The translations under genes were made by a program, and so were the position numbers. This document shows, in pieces, positions 1-11,228 of a DNA stretch of 25,008 nt. Below the pieces are notes generated by a model, which was not told the origin of the DNA, searched no databases, and saw only the letters and a list, made by a program, of their open reading frames with translations. Origin of the DNA: Pelargonium cotyledonis (Eukaryota > Streptophyta > Magnoliopsida > Geraniales > Geraniaceae); assembly GCA_036897625.1 (NCBI GenBank), contig JAYMTA010000708.1:1-25008 (forward strand), read 5' to 3'. Numbering within the stretch: the first letter of the stretch is position 1; the number at the start of each line of letters is the position of its first letter.

Positions 1-1455
1 TTTCTACATGGTACATTAAACGATGAAGTTTATATGTCACAACCTCCAGGTTTCTCTCATTCCACATATCCGAACCATGTATGTCTCCTTCGAAAAGCAC
101 TTTATGGGTTAAAATAAGCACCTAGAGCTTGGTATCATGCTCTTCGGGCATTTCTTATAGAGTTTGGATTTATCAATTCCATTTCAGATCCTTCACTATT
201 TATTTTTTGAAATCAAAAAGTTACTGCATTTTTACTTTTTTGACCTAATACACACTGGCAGTGCTGACTTTTTTTTTGCAACAATTTATACACGTGCTTG
301 GTACCAAATTTTCTATCAAGGATATTGGACCATTACATTTTTTTCTTGGAGTTGAAGTCATATCTACTACAGATGGCCTATTTTTGTCTCAACACAAACA
401 TATTCTTGACCTGCTCGAAAAGTTCAATATGGTTGGCGCAAAAGAAGTCACAACACCTATGAACTCCTCTAGTCCTTTGTGCCAAAATGATGGCTCTACC
501 AAGACTGACCCAACATTATATCGTCAGTTGATTGGCTCGCTTCAATATTTATCCCTTACACGACTAGACATCGTTTATCCTATTAACAAGCTTTCTCAAT
601 TCATGTACTCACCAACAATGCAGCATTGGATCGCACTCAAAAGAATCCTAAGTTATCTCAAGGGCACCGTATATCATGGTTTATATCTTCGTCGTGGCAC
701 TTCCCTACAACTTCATGCTTTTAGTGACGCTGATTGGGGAGGTAATCAAGATGATTGTAGATCCACCACTGCATATATATTATATCTTGGCGCAAATGTC
801 ATCTCCTGAAAATCTTCTAGACAAAAAACAGTTGCACGATCTTCCACTGAAGCAGAATATCGTGCAATTGCAAACACAACGGCTGAAGTAACATGGGTTC
901 GAAACTTGCTCCATGAACTTGGTGTATCTCTATCTCAACCCCCCACCTTGCTGTGCGACAATATTGGAGCTACATATCTTTGTGCCAACCCGGTATTTCA
1001 CTCACGGATGAAACATATTGCCCTTAACTACCATTTTGTTCGTGAACAAGTCACGTCAGGCAACATTCGTGTTGCATATGTCAACACCAACGATCAACTC
1101 GCTGACATACTCACCAAACCATTATCCCGTCAACCATTCTTGCATCTTTGGTCCAAGATAGGTGTCACCTCCGGTGCCTCCATCTTGCGGGGGCGTGTCA
1201 GAGAATCATCAACTTATGAACAAGTCAATGATTATAATCAAAGCAAATCACCCATTAAGGATTCACCTTCACCTTGATTGATTCTTTGCAACCATTCAAG
1301 GATTGAAATTGATCTCATCTTAATTTTGTAATCCATAAATATTTGTTACTCTTTACTGTCTCTTGTAGTTGGGTATAAATACCCACAGCTATTACATTAT
1401 AAATTCATTAGAGAAATACACAACCTTCTTACATACTCATATTAGTCTTTATACA
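1..1455 (+). mobile_element. Ty1/copia LTR retrotransposon, 3' part (fossil)
   Basis: This is the 3' portion of a Ty1/copia element that enters from beyond the left edge. Its visible parts, in order, are the later part of the reverse transcriptase, the connection region, a copia RNase H with the ADWGG motif, the typical pol C-terminus with the ADILTKPL motif, a G-rich polypurine tract just before 1196, and one 3' LTR. The family call rests on these motifs and on their order directly before the LTR. The copy is broken, with several interruptions in its coding part, so it is not autonomous. Age cannot be estimated because the 5' LTR is outside the window. Confidence 0.9.
1196..1455 (+). repeat. 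3' LTR of the copia element
   Basis: The LTR starts with TGTCAG straight after the polypurine tract and appears to end with ATACA, giving the TGT...ACA ends usual for copia LTRs and a length of about 260 bp. A GTATAAATAC promoter-like box lies near 1373-1382. The left end is well supported. The right end is inferred from the terminal dinucleotide and from the change of sequence at 1456. Confidence 0.7.
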
Positions 1456-1474
1456 ATGTTGCAACGTGGTGAAG

Positions 1475-1769
1475 TTTTTTTTTTTTTTTTTTTATATAAG
1501 CAAGCAGTAACTTTTATTATATGCGCCCGGAGGCGTGAAAATAGAAGTACAAAGAGAAAGACTCGGGCCTAACTCAAGCATGAGATAGGACAGGTCACCT
1601 AAGAAAACAAAAAGCGAAAGCTACCATGAAAAGAGCTAATAAAAAAGAAAAAGACCAAGACCCCTTGATGACGGACCCTCTTATGATGCACCAGGTAAGT
1701 TATCGGCTTCGGTAATCCGAAATCTCTCAATAATAGCCCTCTCTGATCCAATTGCTCTCGCCCCTGCTC
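1475..1769 (-). mobile_element. Retroposed insert (5'-truncated LINE or retrocopy) with target-site duplication
   Basis: About 295 bp are flanked by a perfect direct repeat of 17-19 bp, copy one at 1457-1475 and copy two at 1770-1788 (core GTTGCAACGTGGTGAAG). The insert begins on the plus strand with a run of about 19 T, which is a poly(A) tail on the minus strand. An AATAAA-type signal stands shortly before the tail on that strand. A long target-site duplication plus a poly(A) tail is the mark of LINE-driven retroposition. No Pol III A and B boxes are visible at its 5' end, so a SINE is less likely than a truncated LINE 3' end or a processed mRNA copy. Confidence 0.75.
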
Positions 1770-1788
1770 TGTTGCAACGTGGTGAAGT

Positions 1789-2819
1789 GATGTCGCAGCT
1801 TAGGTTCGAAAGTGAGTTTCAAATAATCATATGACTTTTAAGAGTTGAGACTTCTATTACGTACAAGATTGCGACGTATAACCAACAATGAGATTTTGAG
1901 AATTTCAAAACCTCCTCTATGATGCCCTTAATTATGTGAGACTTTTTGAGATTTTATCAATTTGTTAACAATCAAAGCGATATGTAAAAGAGTGTTTTCG
2001 TTACATGCGTTTTGAGACTTCTGAATGTCTATTAGTAGACTTGGTGCATTTCAAGAAAGGGTTGAATGTCACTCATGTTATATCATGCATCACATATTTA
2101 TTTTTCGTCTCATTTTTGTAATACTTTTAGCATCTTCTATTATTATCATAGGAAAGATTTTACTTGTAAGATCTATAAAGAAATATTTTAGAAGAATAAA
2201 TGTATTGATAAACGGAGAACCACTAAAATGTCCTCAATGATCACACTACAAAGATTTTATTTTGGCAATCCATTGCACAAGTTCTGATTTTGCAATTTGA
2301 TCACTTCAAAGATATTTATGACACAATAGTCAAAGTCAAAAGCTTGAAAAGGAGTCTGTTGATCTCATCCACGAGAACACACACAAGTCTAGACTCTAGT
2401 GACCTCACATGATAGGGTTATTATGGTCATTTCGCTTCATTAAATTTCGAAAATCGGTCCAACAAAGTGGAGACCAATTTCCCTTTTACCTGCTTGGCTC
2501 CCTAACGGGTTACGACTTTACCTGTGGACCCAATCATGTGAAATCGTGAAAAATTAATTAGTTTCAATGTTCTGCAAACTAACACTAGACTAGAGATGTC
2601 AATTCCAATTTCTTACAGAGTGAAATTTTTAGATTTTGTTAAAAATAGACTTAGGTTAGACTGCATGGAATGTTTCTCATTAAATTTAAATTTTAGAATA
2701 AAATGTGTTAATTTGATGGACGATAAATTTATTTATAATAAATTAATTTCTAAATTAAATTAAATTATAGATGCCCACTAGATCAAATTTGTTAGCACTA
2801 CTTAGAACACAATAAAATT
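1789..2819. other. Intergenic, nothing recognised
   Basis: This is AT-rich DNA without a convincing coding frame. A 71-codon open frame near 2025-2240 has no recognisable domain and no splice or promoter context. No terminal repeats were found. Confidence 0.6.
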
Positions 2820-3095
2820 TAGGTAAAAGACGTAATTTGATATTTGAATTTTTATGATAATCTTTAAATTTTTGTGAATTGATTAAATTTTGTTCTTGAA
2901 TTTCGTTATTTGATTTAATTTGATATTGAATTTTTAAGTATTGACTAAAATAGTCCTTCTCAATAAAGTTTAAATAAAAAATTTAAAATCAATATAGGTA
3001 AAAACATTAAAACTAAAAGACTAAATTAAATTAAAACGCAAAAATTTAATAACTATTTTAAGTTTAAAAAATTTGAGGATCAAATTAAATTAAAC
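2820..3095. repeat. AT-rich imperfect foldback repeat (MITE-like)
   Basis: The left part repeats variants of TAATTTGAT followed by TTGAATTT, and the right part holds their reverse complements, such as GATCAAATTAAATTAAA. The two halves can therefore pair imperfectly. This pattern is common in non-autonomous plant DNA elements. The very low GC content means chance pairing is likely to contribute, so both ends and the class remain uncertain. Confidence 0.35.
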
Positions 3096-3430
3096 CTTCA
3101 AAGTTGGTGTCATAGTTGAAAAATGGAAATAAAATAAGAAGAGTGGAGGTGGAGATGGGGCCCAGAAAAGTGCAGTGGGAAGCCAATGGAATTGTGAGGA
3201 AGCGAAGTTGCACATGGCGATTAGGTACAAGTCATGTGGGGCCTTTGTGGGAAGGACACGTATGGAACAAAACAACAGCTTCAAGTCACGCACGTGCATA
3301 GCGAGGCCACCTCTGCTTGACACCTGGCAAGAAACCTTGACGAAGGGCACATGCCAATGTGCTAGCCTACAACCTTTGTAGGTGGCACGTGCCTCAGGAC
3401 AATATTTACTAGTTAACAAACAGCTTGACT
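3096..3430. promoter_or_regulatory. GC-richer island with two palindromic G-boxes
   Basis: This stretch is clearly richer in G and C than its flanks. It contains CACGTG at 3291-3296 inside GCACGTGC, and again at 3386-3391 inside the 10-bp palindrome GGCACGTGCC. An ACACGT-type site lies near 3256. G-boxes of this kind are bound by bZIP and bHLH factors in plant promoters and are typical of ABA or light response. Open frames on both strands reach about 60-114 codons but resemble no family. No gene start follows on either side, so this may be an orphan or decayed promoter. Confidence 0.3.
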
Positions 3431-6400
3431 TCACAGTGAATGCCCAACAATACTTATTTGTCTTTAGTTTCTAGTATATGCCACAATTGTAACCATACAT
3501 TTCATTTAAAAAAAAAAAACATCTTTAATATAGCTTTTATGATTATAATGATTTTTTTTATAAATAGGTTTTTTTTTTTTTGAAACTTTTTTATAAATAG
3601 TTATAAAGTGATGATATATAATTATTTTTCTCATATTCAGTCTCCTATTTCTAGTATAACCTTCTAAGTTTCTTACAATTCTATATTGAAAGATTTTTCT
3701 CCAAGAATTTCGTTAAGGGCTCTTGTATAAATGATGTCACTAATACGTTATTATTTCTGCCACATCACAATGACATCATCATGTTCACCCCGCCAATTAT
3801 GTAATAACACATCACCGCCTCTACAAATTTTGTGAATATATATGACTTCTATACCAAATGAGTGAGAGTTCTTTTCTCCGCCTTTGGCTCATTATTAAAG
3901 TTATTTCCGTATATTTTCATTTCACTTTCTTCTTAATTAATTTGGTACAACACATTTTCACGATAGTAGAGATTTATACACACGCACCTAAGATGAATTC
4001 CGGAGCTCACACCATAAATTTTGCTCAAGTGTGCGTGCTTTAGTCTTAGATTCTAGTATGAGCTGGTTTCGTATTGTTGAGAATTCCGTTGAGTTCACGT
4101 CAAAAGGATCGCATCAATATTTCATTGGCGAGCTTAATTTCACGTATGTATGTAGTAATAAACTAAAGTTCCTATAAACATCTTATGCGTAATATAATTT
4201 GTATTCTTCTCTTAAAGGAGAAGGGGTCACTACTTGAGATATATATTTTCAAATTATTTTATACTTTTCCGCGTTTTTACTCACAAGTCCGTAACATTTT
4301 TTGGTAACACATCCGAATTTATGTCAAATGATGTGCCACCCATACACATGTTAGAGAGACTCAAGCAGCACTTGAAGCTCTCTAAACTATTGGAACTAAT
4401 TAAGCTATAACAATTACTTTGACACGTAAAGAAATAACAGTCTAATATGCTAATTTGATCCGAAAATAAGAGAAGCATCAAGGCTTGTATCCATCAATTT
4501 CTGTAGCGGTCCCTCCAAGCATTCTAAAATGACTGGCATAAATGTATTGAAAAAGTGAACATTTTCTTTACAAGTCGTTTTAAGAGTATAGAAGGCCAAC
4601 TGGATCTAGTGCTTTAATGTTGGTCATCTATGGAAGTATTTGTGATCAAAATGTGAAAGAACAACTGAAATGGACACGTCATGGTTGCTTGAGTTTTCAA
4701 CCCTGGTCAATGGGGAAGTGCAAACCAGCAATAAATACACAAAATAAACATCAAATTGTTGAATTCCACAGTGAGCCAACTCTATAGTTAATGCTATGGA
4801 TGGTTTGGTTGCCATCACAATTAATTAATACCAATTCCCTAATCCCTACTAGCTATAATTATTGGTCAGGCATGAAATTCTATGACTCATGTGTACATTA
4901 TGGATATGATTAGCCATACATGGCCCAACAATACTCAATATTCCTGCATGTTTTCAAGGTGTTATCATGACATTACATTGGCTAAATCTAAACCCATTTA
5001 CATGGTTATATTTTAATATATAATCGACTACGCACAACGCTAGATATTCATTAATATATGATTTTACTCATTATCGTAGTTTATTATTTTTTATATTAGT
5101 CTAATGTAAGACTTGGTCCATATTTACTACAACACTTTTCTATGCGTGCAAGCTTTATAATTCTCTTTTAATCGGTTAACTCGACATAGTACCAAGTCAT
5201 TTAAATGACATTTCACATCAAATAAAGTTAGTGTGCCTTTTAAATCCATGACACTCCTTCTCACATCAGTGTATTTTACTATTAATTTTCTTTCATGTGT
5301 AGGATGTTGCATACATGTCCGTATGCAAACAGGCTAAAGAGTACTACATGGAGAGACAATATAAATTATGAGCCACCACCAGGTTAAGTTCAAGATTAAA
5401 ATCTATTACAATACCGTGCTAAATTTTGAGAATTGAATACGATTGAACTATTGAACTTCGATTACTAAAAAGACAACTTTATTAGTAGTATTTCACTTGT
5501 AACAAATATGAAAACAAATGAGCTACGTATAAGAGTAGTGAAAACCCTAACTTGTGTTAATACCCATCTCAATAAATTTATAGACGTGAAACGTCGACCG
5601 AATTTTATATTGATTTTGCGTACTCTTAGCCATTGATAGTTTGATTGATATTCACTACTTTATATATATAATTAAAAGAAGTCCTAAACTCATAATACCC
5701 AATCTCTGAGGGTTCAGACCAAGATCGATGTTTGTGTCTTCAAGTCTGAAATGCTGAAACATTGTTATGGATAATACGGCTGGATTAACCTGTAATCACA
5801 CACTTCAAATTGCCAGCCTAACCAATCTAGTTAGGCTCATATTAAAGTTTTGAGTCCATAATTTGACAAATTAGGCATCATGGTTGGTGATCGGTTTGAC
5901 CCAAAGGCAACACACTAGAAATTTGCATGCCTCTACAATACCATAACCACATAGTTTCTATTTTTCTGTACAATGAGCTTTATAGACAGAGACATGAACA
6001 CAACTAATTAAAAGCAGTCTTCAGTTTGAACAGAGTTGCAATTTAGAAGCTGTTTCTCATAATTAAATGCTTTGCTGTACCATAAAAGCTAACAAAAATT
6101 ATTTGATTAGACCCATACTAAAACTGGTCCCCAAAAAATAAGACAGTTTGTGAGGAAGACCACCTAACAGAAAAAGATAGAAGAAGAAGATGAAGTACAC
6201 ACTTGTGGGGACTTTTTTTTTTTATGATATAATAATAAAAAAAAAAAAACTGGTCAGCAAAAGTCAAATATGTACCTTCCATTTTCAACAACCAAGCCAC
6301 AAATAAAACGAAGGCATTGAGTTGTCGGTTACGATGATGCAAACTTTAGAGTGTTGAAAGTATTGGGAGATGGAGTGGAGTGGACTGACTGATTCTGTAC

Positions 6401-7229
6401 AGTAAGTTTGGCTACAAAAGAAATTTCAAACTGCTTCAAGACGACGTTGTGCATGTATATAAGGCAAGTTTCTTGGATAGATGACAAAGAAGGTAGCGTC
6501 AATCAGAACGAAATTTAATAGGCCGGACATTTTGGGTTGCTATGTGTTTTTATTTTGCATTATCGGTTTTAGTAATTTTTATTGAGTAGTGAGACATGTT
6601 ACAATTGACAAAAAAATATTCAACAAAAACACACGCTGCGTTGTTATGCTTGATTTGTTTAGACTTGTGGCCCACATTGTCAATTTTATACATTTGGTTC
6701 ATGAACACGGTGTAGGATACCCATCAATCGGGGTGGATGGACGAGATTTTTGGACTAAACCGGATCAAATTTTTTTGTATGTCATTTTATTTATCTAGAA
6801 TCAATTTCATATCTTATTTACTATTGACTTCACTTTAATCCTAATAAAAAAATTTCTCAACACTTTCCCATTGGAAATGCATTTTTGTCCAAGGAAAAAA
6901 AAAATTCAAACTTGTGGTTCAATCAGTGGGTCTAAGACAGACCATTTTTCAATCCGGTTTTTGATTTCAAAAATTCAACCCATGCACACCAACTCAAGCC
7001 TTATTAACACTTTTGTCTCTGATTTTAATTGGGCTGGTACAGAAATTAGGAGTGCTGAGCCCATTAGTCTTTGGGCCCATAAGTTGGAGGAGACAAAGCA
7101 GTATGTTCTGATATAGATAATTATGTGAGCAAATATGTGGAATATGATCCCGTATGCTTTAAAGGATCCGAGTGTTAGTTTGATCCGTTCAAACAAACAA
7201 CGTTAAATTTAACATGATTAATTTCCCTC
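3431..7229. other. Intergenic, nothing recognised
   Basis: About 3.8 kb of AT-rich sequence with homopolymer runs near 3510, 3570 and 6210-6250. A small imperfect hairpin lies at about 4349-4382, where AGAGAGACTCAAG pairs with CTTGAAGCTCTCT. A TATATAAGG box at 6457-6465 has no gene after it. Short open frames, including about 6871-7116, show no family features. Confidence 0.55.
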
Positions 7230-7625
7230 CTACCGCGGTACAGCTATTGTGTACTTTGCATGGGCGACCGTCAATAGAGAACACAAGGATGTCGTGAAGA
7301 AGCGAGATCCCAAAGGAGGGTCACCTACACAATAGACTATCGATTAACTAAAAACACGCACGTTACCAAGATTTCCTCCTCGTTAGATCACCATTAAGAT
7401 TTTGGCCTTGCTCTGCTTGGACAATAAGATGCTACTCAAAACGAGAAGGCGTGCTCTTGGGGATCAACTCCTTCCCCAATGCTTGAAGGGCATACGAAAA
7501 CTTTGATGCTTATTTAGCGTTCGTGATCAGCATGTTTAGAAGACTAGAACTTCAACACTCAAAGCAGATCCCACCTCACCAACTAGTTAAATACTCTCTC
7601 TATGATAAGAGAAGGGATTACACGA
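7230..7625. other. Unresolved stretch of more balanced base composition
   Basis: This stretch has a higher GC content than the surrounding DNA and lacks long A or T runs, which is how old coding or mobile-element sequence often looks. No frame stays open and no protein motif or terminal repeat was recognised. A decayed transposon or a non-coding transcript are both possible. Confidence 0.3.
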
Positions 7626-8719
7626 TTTACAATTTTTACATCAAGACTTTCTCTCTCTAAAATCATTCCTAACAACAAACGCTCCTTAATAAGTCAAAGT
7701 TGTCCAAATTGAAAGAGGCCCATAATCATTACGTTTGCAAATTGCATTCAAGTATATCAAGTGCGGATGACATGTTCTTCAATTAATTTTATATCATAAA
7801 TTCAAACCTTGCTCAAACTCAACGATCAAATACAACAATTGATGGAAAATTTTGAAAGTCTGGTTTGTAAACTTGGAGTTAGGACCATGAGAAGGATGAT
7901 TGTTAGTTTTGAATATCGGTTAACACATCTGAATCCAGATCTGAACCCACATGGTTTGCCAGATGAGTGTAGCTATTAGGTCTAGGAAGAGCAATTTATT
8001 TTTATTTACAGGAATTTGACAAACAAGAAATTAACAAATATATTAGCTCTTTCTCGATCAATCTATCTACCATTCCTCCATTTCAGCTTCATTAAATTTA
8101 ATCATGGACCGCACAACTTGCTTATATATATAATGATCCGATTTAACAACTTCTATAAATCTAAATGTGGTCATTAATTATTTAAGAAAAAAAATACATT
8201 GATGTCAGTAGGACCAATAACAAATTATCGGTTCCATTAGGAACATATTCAATATTGTAAAATCAAATTAATATGATTTGTAAACCTTAAATATACACAA
8301 TGACGTCAAACTTTAATATAGTTCGTTATAATCTTGATTGTAACAATGTAAAAATATGACCATCATTTGTTCTCTTAAAAAATATTCCAAGCAAACTCAT
8401 CGGCTCATATATTCGAAAGAAGAAAAAAACTCTCAATCATGAAAGACATTCCGCAACTTCCACCAAGTCAGTAGAGACGACCTACAAAGCTAACAAAAAT
8501 ACAATTTATAACATGAAAATTATCAATTTATTAATAGTAAACATATTTTTATAAACTAAGCCTCCCACACACACATATATACAGTAAAGAGACGGCAACG
8601 AGATGTCTACAAACAGATCAAATAACATTAGCTACAACTATTTATGAAACTAGAAGTAAGAAAAATAGCTAATAAAATTTTCTGTTTGGGGAGATAACAA
8701 AAAGCTGATATTAATTAAT
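7626..8719. other. Intergenic, nothing recognised
   Basis: AT-rich DNA with no coding frame, terminal repeat or promoter grouping that can be supported. Confidence 0.55.
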
Positions 8720-8838
8720 TTATTCATTTACTGGATAGCAAATGTTGCCAAAATTGGCTACATAAAAACTGTAATACAGATCATTTGAATCTACAGAAAG
8801 GCCTATATTTGGCATATTCTCCTTCCAAAGCCTAAAAT
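8720..8838 (-). pseudogene. Orphan terminal exon-like fragment, unknown protein
   Basis: On the minus strand a pyrimidine-rich tract followed by ATACAG ends at 8839 and resembles a 3' splice site. It is followed by 38 open codons and a TAA at 8722-8720. The peptide begins FRLWKENMPNIGLSV and ends NICYPVNE, with aromatic and charged residues spread as in a real globular protein rather than in translated AT-rich noise. I do not recognise the family. No matching upstream exon was found in the next 2 kb, so this may be the last exon of a gene with long introns, a broken gene remnant, or a chance frame. Confidence 0.3.
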
Positions 8839-10740
8839 CTGTATAGGGATCATAGAGAAGAGAAGTAGCAGAAAAAAAGTATAGTATAAATTTTATTTAA
8901 TTTTCTGATGGGCCATTAAAGCCGTCCTCAATTATTTTACTAAACAGATAATATAAACAAAATATTATATAAGAGGAAATGGTGTCAGACGTTCTTTGAA
9001 GAACATGGCTTTTAAGTTTTGATCAATTCTATAAATATTCATGGACAAGACAAATACAAACAGTGATTTAGATTATTAAAGTGTGATTTTTGGAACTAAA
9101 ATATGTTGTAATTTAATAATTAAAATCTCTGAAATTGCTAGGTTGTTTGGTCGGTCCGATCGATAATCACTTGGGATTATCTATAAAATGGAAGCACTAC
9201 AAGTCCACTTTCTGCCACATTACCTACTTAATTTTCAATTAATGTTAACAACTCATAATTAATTTTTAAAACAAATGGATGGAGAGCTTGTATGATCACT
9301 GACCCATAAAAATTTCAAATTATTACCAAAATGAACTTCTTTATCGAAGCCGTTTAGGGCACGACTAATAATTTTTTTTCTCAAAATAATAGATTCATGA
9401 ACAAAAACTTCACAACTGTTGCATGGTGTTTGCACTGCATTCGTGTGCTTTAAATCTAAGTTTTGCCTTGTAAATTAGGTGTGTCGATTAGTGATCATTT
9501 GAATTGTGCCTCAAACATGTATATATATATATATATATATATATCTCACAGTCGTTTTAGAAAATGTTAAGTAAATAAGCCCGGTCTCAAAAAAATTGTG
9601 CATGTGTTATTATTTTGTTTATAATAAGTTATGAATTTAATTATCACTTGTAAATATGGGAGGAAATTAAAAATTATGATTAATATAATTAATTCATTAG
9701 TATTCCGGGTGTCATGCTCAGACCACCCCTCCCTCCACCATTCGTGACATGCGGTTGTTGTGTAACCTTGAACTCAAATTGTGAACGGAACTAATATTTT
9801 GTGCTCGGCTACATTATATTTGCCTCCTAATCAAAAATAGCACTCTGCAGTAACGCACCGCACCGCACTCACACCACCCCATCTGGCTTTTTATCACCTA
9901 TACTATATTTGTATTTCTGGAGTCTTTGCCGTGAATTGACTAATTTTTATAAAAGTTATTGATTAATAATACATCAATCGTTTATTTCTAATATTTTTCA
10001 CAATGGTTTAAAGGCATGATCACTTGACGAGTCCGTGTAATTTTAAGTAAGATAATTATTTATTGAGTTATAAACTTATATATACTATTGTGAATTTATT
10101 CATAAAAGAATAAGAAATCAATAAAATAAAACATTTGAATGTCTGATCTTATATATACATTTACATAGAATATTATTTATATTTATCCATCTTGCATTCT
10201 AGTTTGGGGTGGGCATGATAGGTCATTGATTTACTTTTAAATATGTACTAATCATAGATGATTATGACATGTTTGTATGTGCATACTTACTTGCATTTGA
10301 TTATTGAATTTTACTTATTATTATCATTAAACATTCTAATTTCACATTAAACTATGACATTTTATGTGTTTTTCCAGCCTATTAATGTGTTTTTTCTTTT
10401 CAAATCATGTTGTGAATTGAGTAAATCGCTTGTTTGTGAGACACTTGAACACTTTTATCATATAAGTGAATGTAGAACGAAAATAATTTAAGTTATATTT
10501 AATTGTTTGGATAATTTTATTGACTATCACTGCATAAAAAGAAGTATGATCAGTAACAGACCTCGTTACTCGTAAGTAGGAAGAGAGAGAAAAAAAAGCC
10601 CTCTTATTTTGAGCAAATCATATCATCTCCTCAATGATCAAGTAAACTAGATTGACACATAAAACGGTTCCGATGAAGAAAATAATAATAATAAATTAGA
10701 TTATATAATAGTACCTTTTATACGATATCATAGTTAATTA
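8839..10740. other. Intergenic, nothing recognised apart from a microsatellite
   Basis: Very AT-rich DNA. It contains a (TA)n tract listed separately and short AAT-type runs near 10680-10693. No coding frame, element end or promoter could be supported. Confidence 0.55.
9520..9544. repeat. (TA)n microsatellite
   Basis: About twelve uninterrupted TA dinucleotides, seen directly in the sequence. Tracts of this type are often length-polymorphic. Confidence 0.95.
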
Positions 10741-11228
10741 GTTTAAGATATAATGAATCAAGAAATACAAAACACAATTTGCATATTAACAATCCAAATG
10801 GTCGGTCATGTCAAGCGAAACCACCACAATCATTGGTGGGTCCATCGGCCACCACAACGCAAACAGTCGGTGATGAGAGTGTCCCCACCCTCCGATCACC
10901 AAACCCATCCATTGGTCCATGTCACATCATCCGTACACATGTCATCACCGGATCAAATTGGAGGCCCGCCTCACGGCTTTGCAGGAAAATGACAGATGGC
11001 CGCCAGAAACGTCCCCTCTTATTTTCCTCGTTTAACACACAGCCGCACCTGATCACAATTGTCTGAACCGGTCAAAACCGGTCGAGCCGGCGACCACCCA
11101 TCAAACCGTTACGTCTCAGAGCCTATATATAACTTCCACTAAGCACCATGCTGGGACCAAGAACTAAGCAAGAAAGTGAACAACAATTTGGCATTTTTGA
11201 GCACAGTCCAAGACCAAAGCTTGTAAAA
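10741..11228 (+). promoter_or_regulatory. Promoter and 5' UTR of the TIP1 aquaporin gene
   Basis: A TATATATAA box lies at 11124-11132, which places transcription start at about 11155-11162 and leaves a leader of about 70 nt before the ATG at 11229. Just upstream, ACCGGTC is repeated at 11067-11073 and 11077-11083, followed by GAGCCGG. The region from about 10800 is GC-richer than the DNA to its left. Two overlapping open frames of 79 and 95 codons here have no family character and are taken as chance frames in the promoter. Confidence 0.6.

Noticed and set aside
1801-1812. GGTTCGAAAGT resembling a Pol III B box
   Set aside because: It lies outside the retroposed insert and has no A box at the proper distance.
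3090-3434. 114-codon minus-strand open frame
   Set aside because: It has no family features. Higher GC makes longer chance frames likely, and a competing frame is open on the other strand.
4100-4120. Similarity to miR393 (AAGGATCGCAT core)
   Set aside because: It needs a gap and several mismatches against the mature sequence, and no complementary star arm was found within the next 150 bases.
10753-11066. Two overlapping plus-strand open frames of 79 and 95 codons upstream of TIP1
   Set aside because: They have no recognisable domain, overlap each other in different frames, and sit in the TIP1 promoter.
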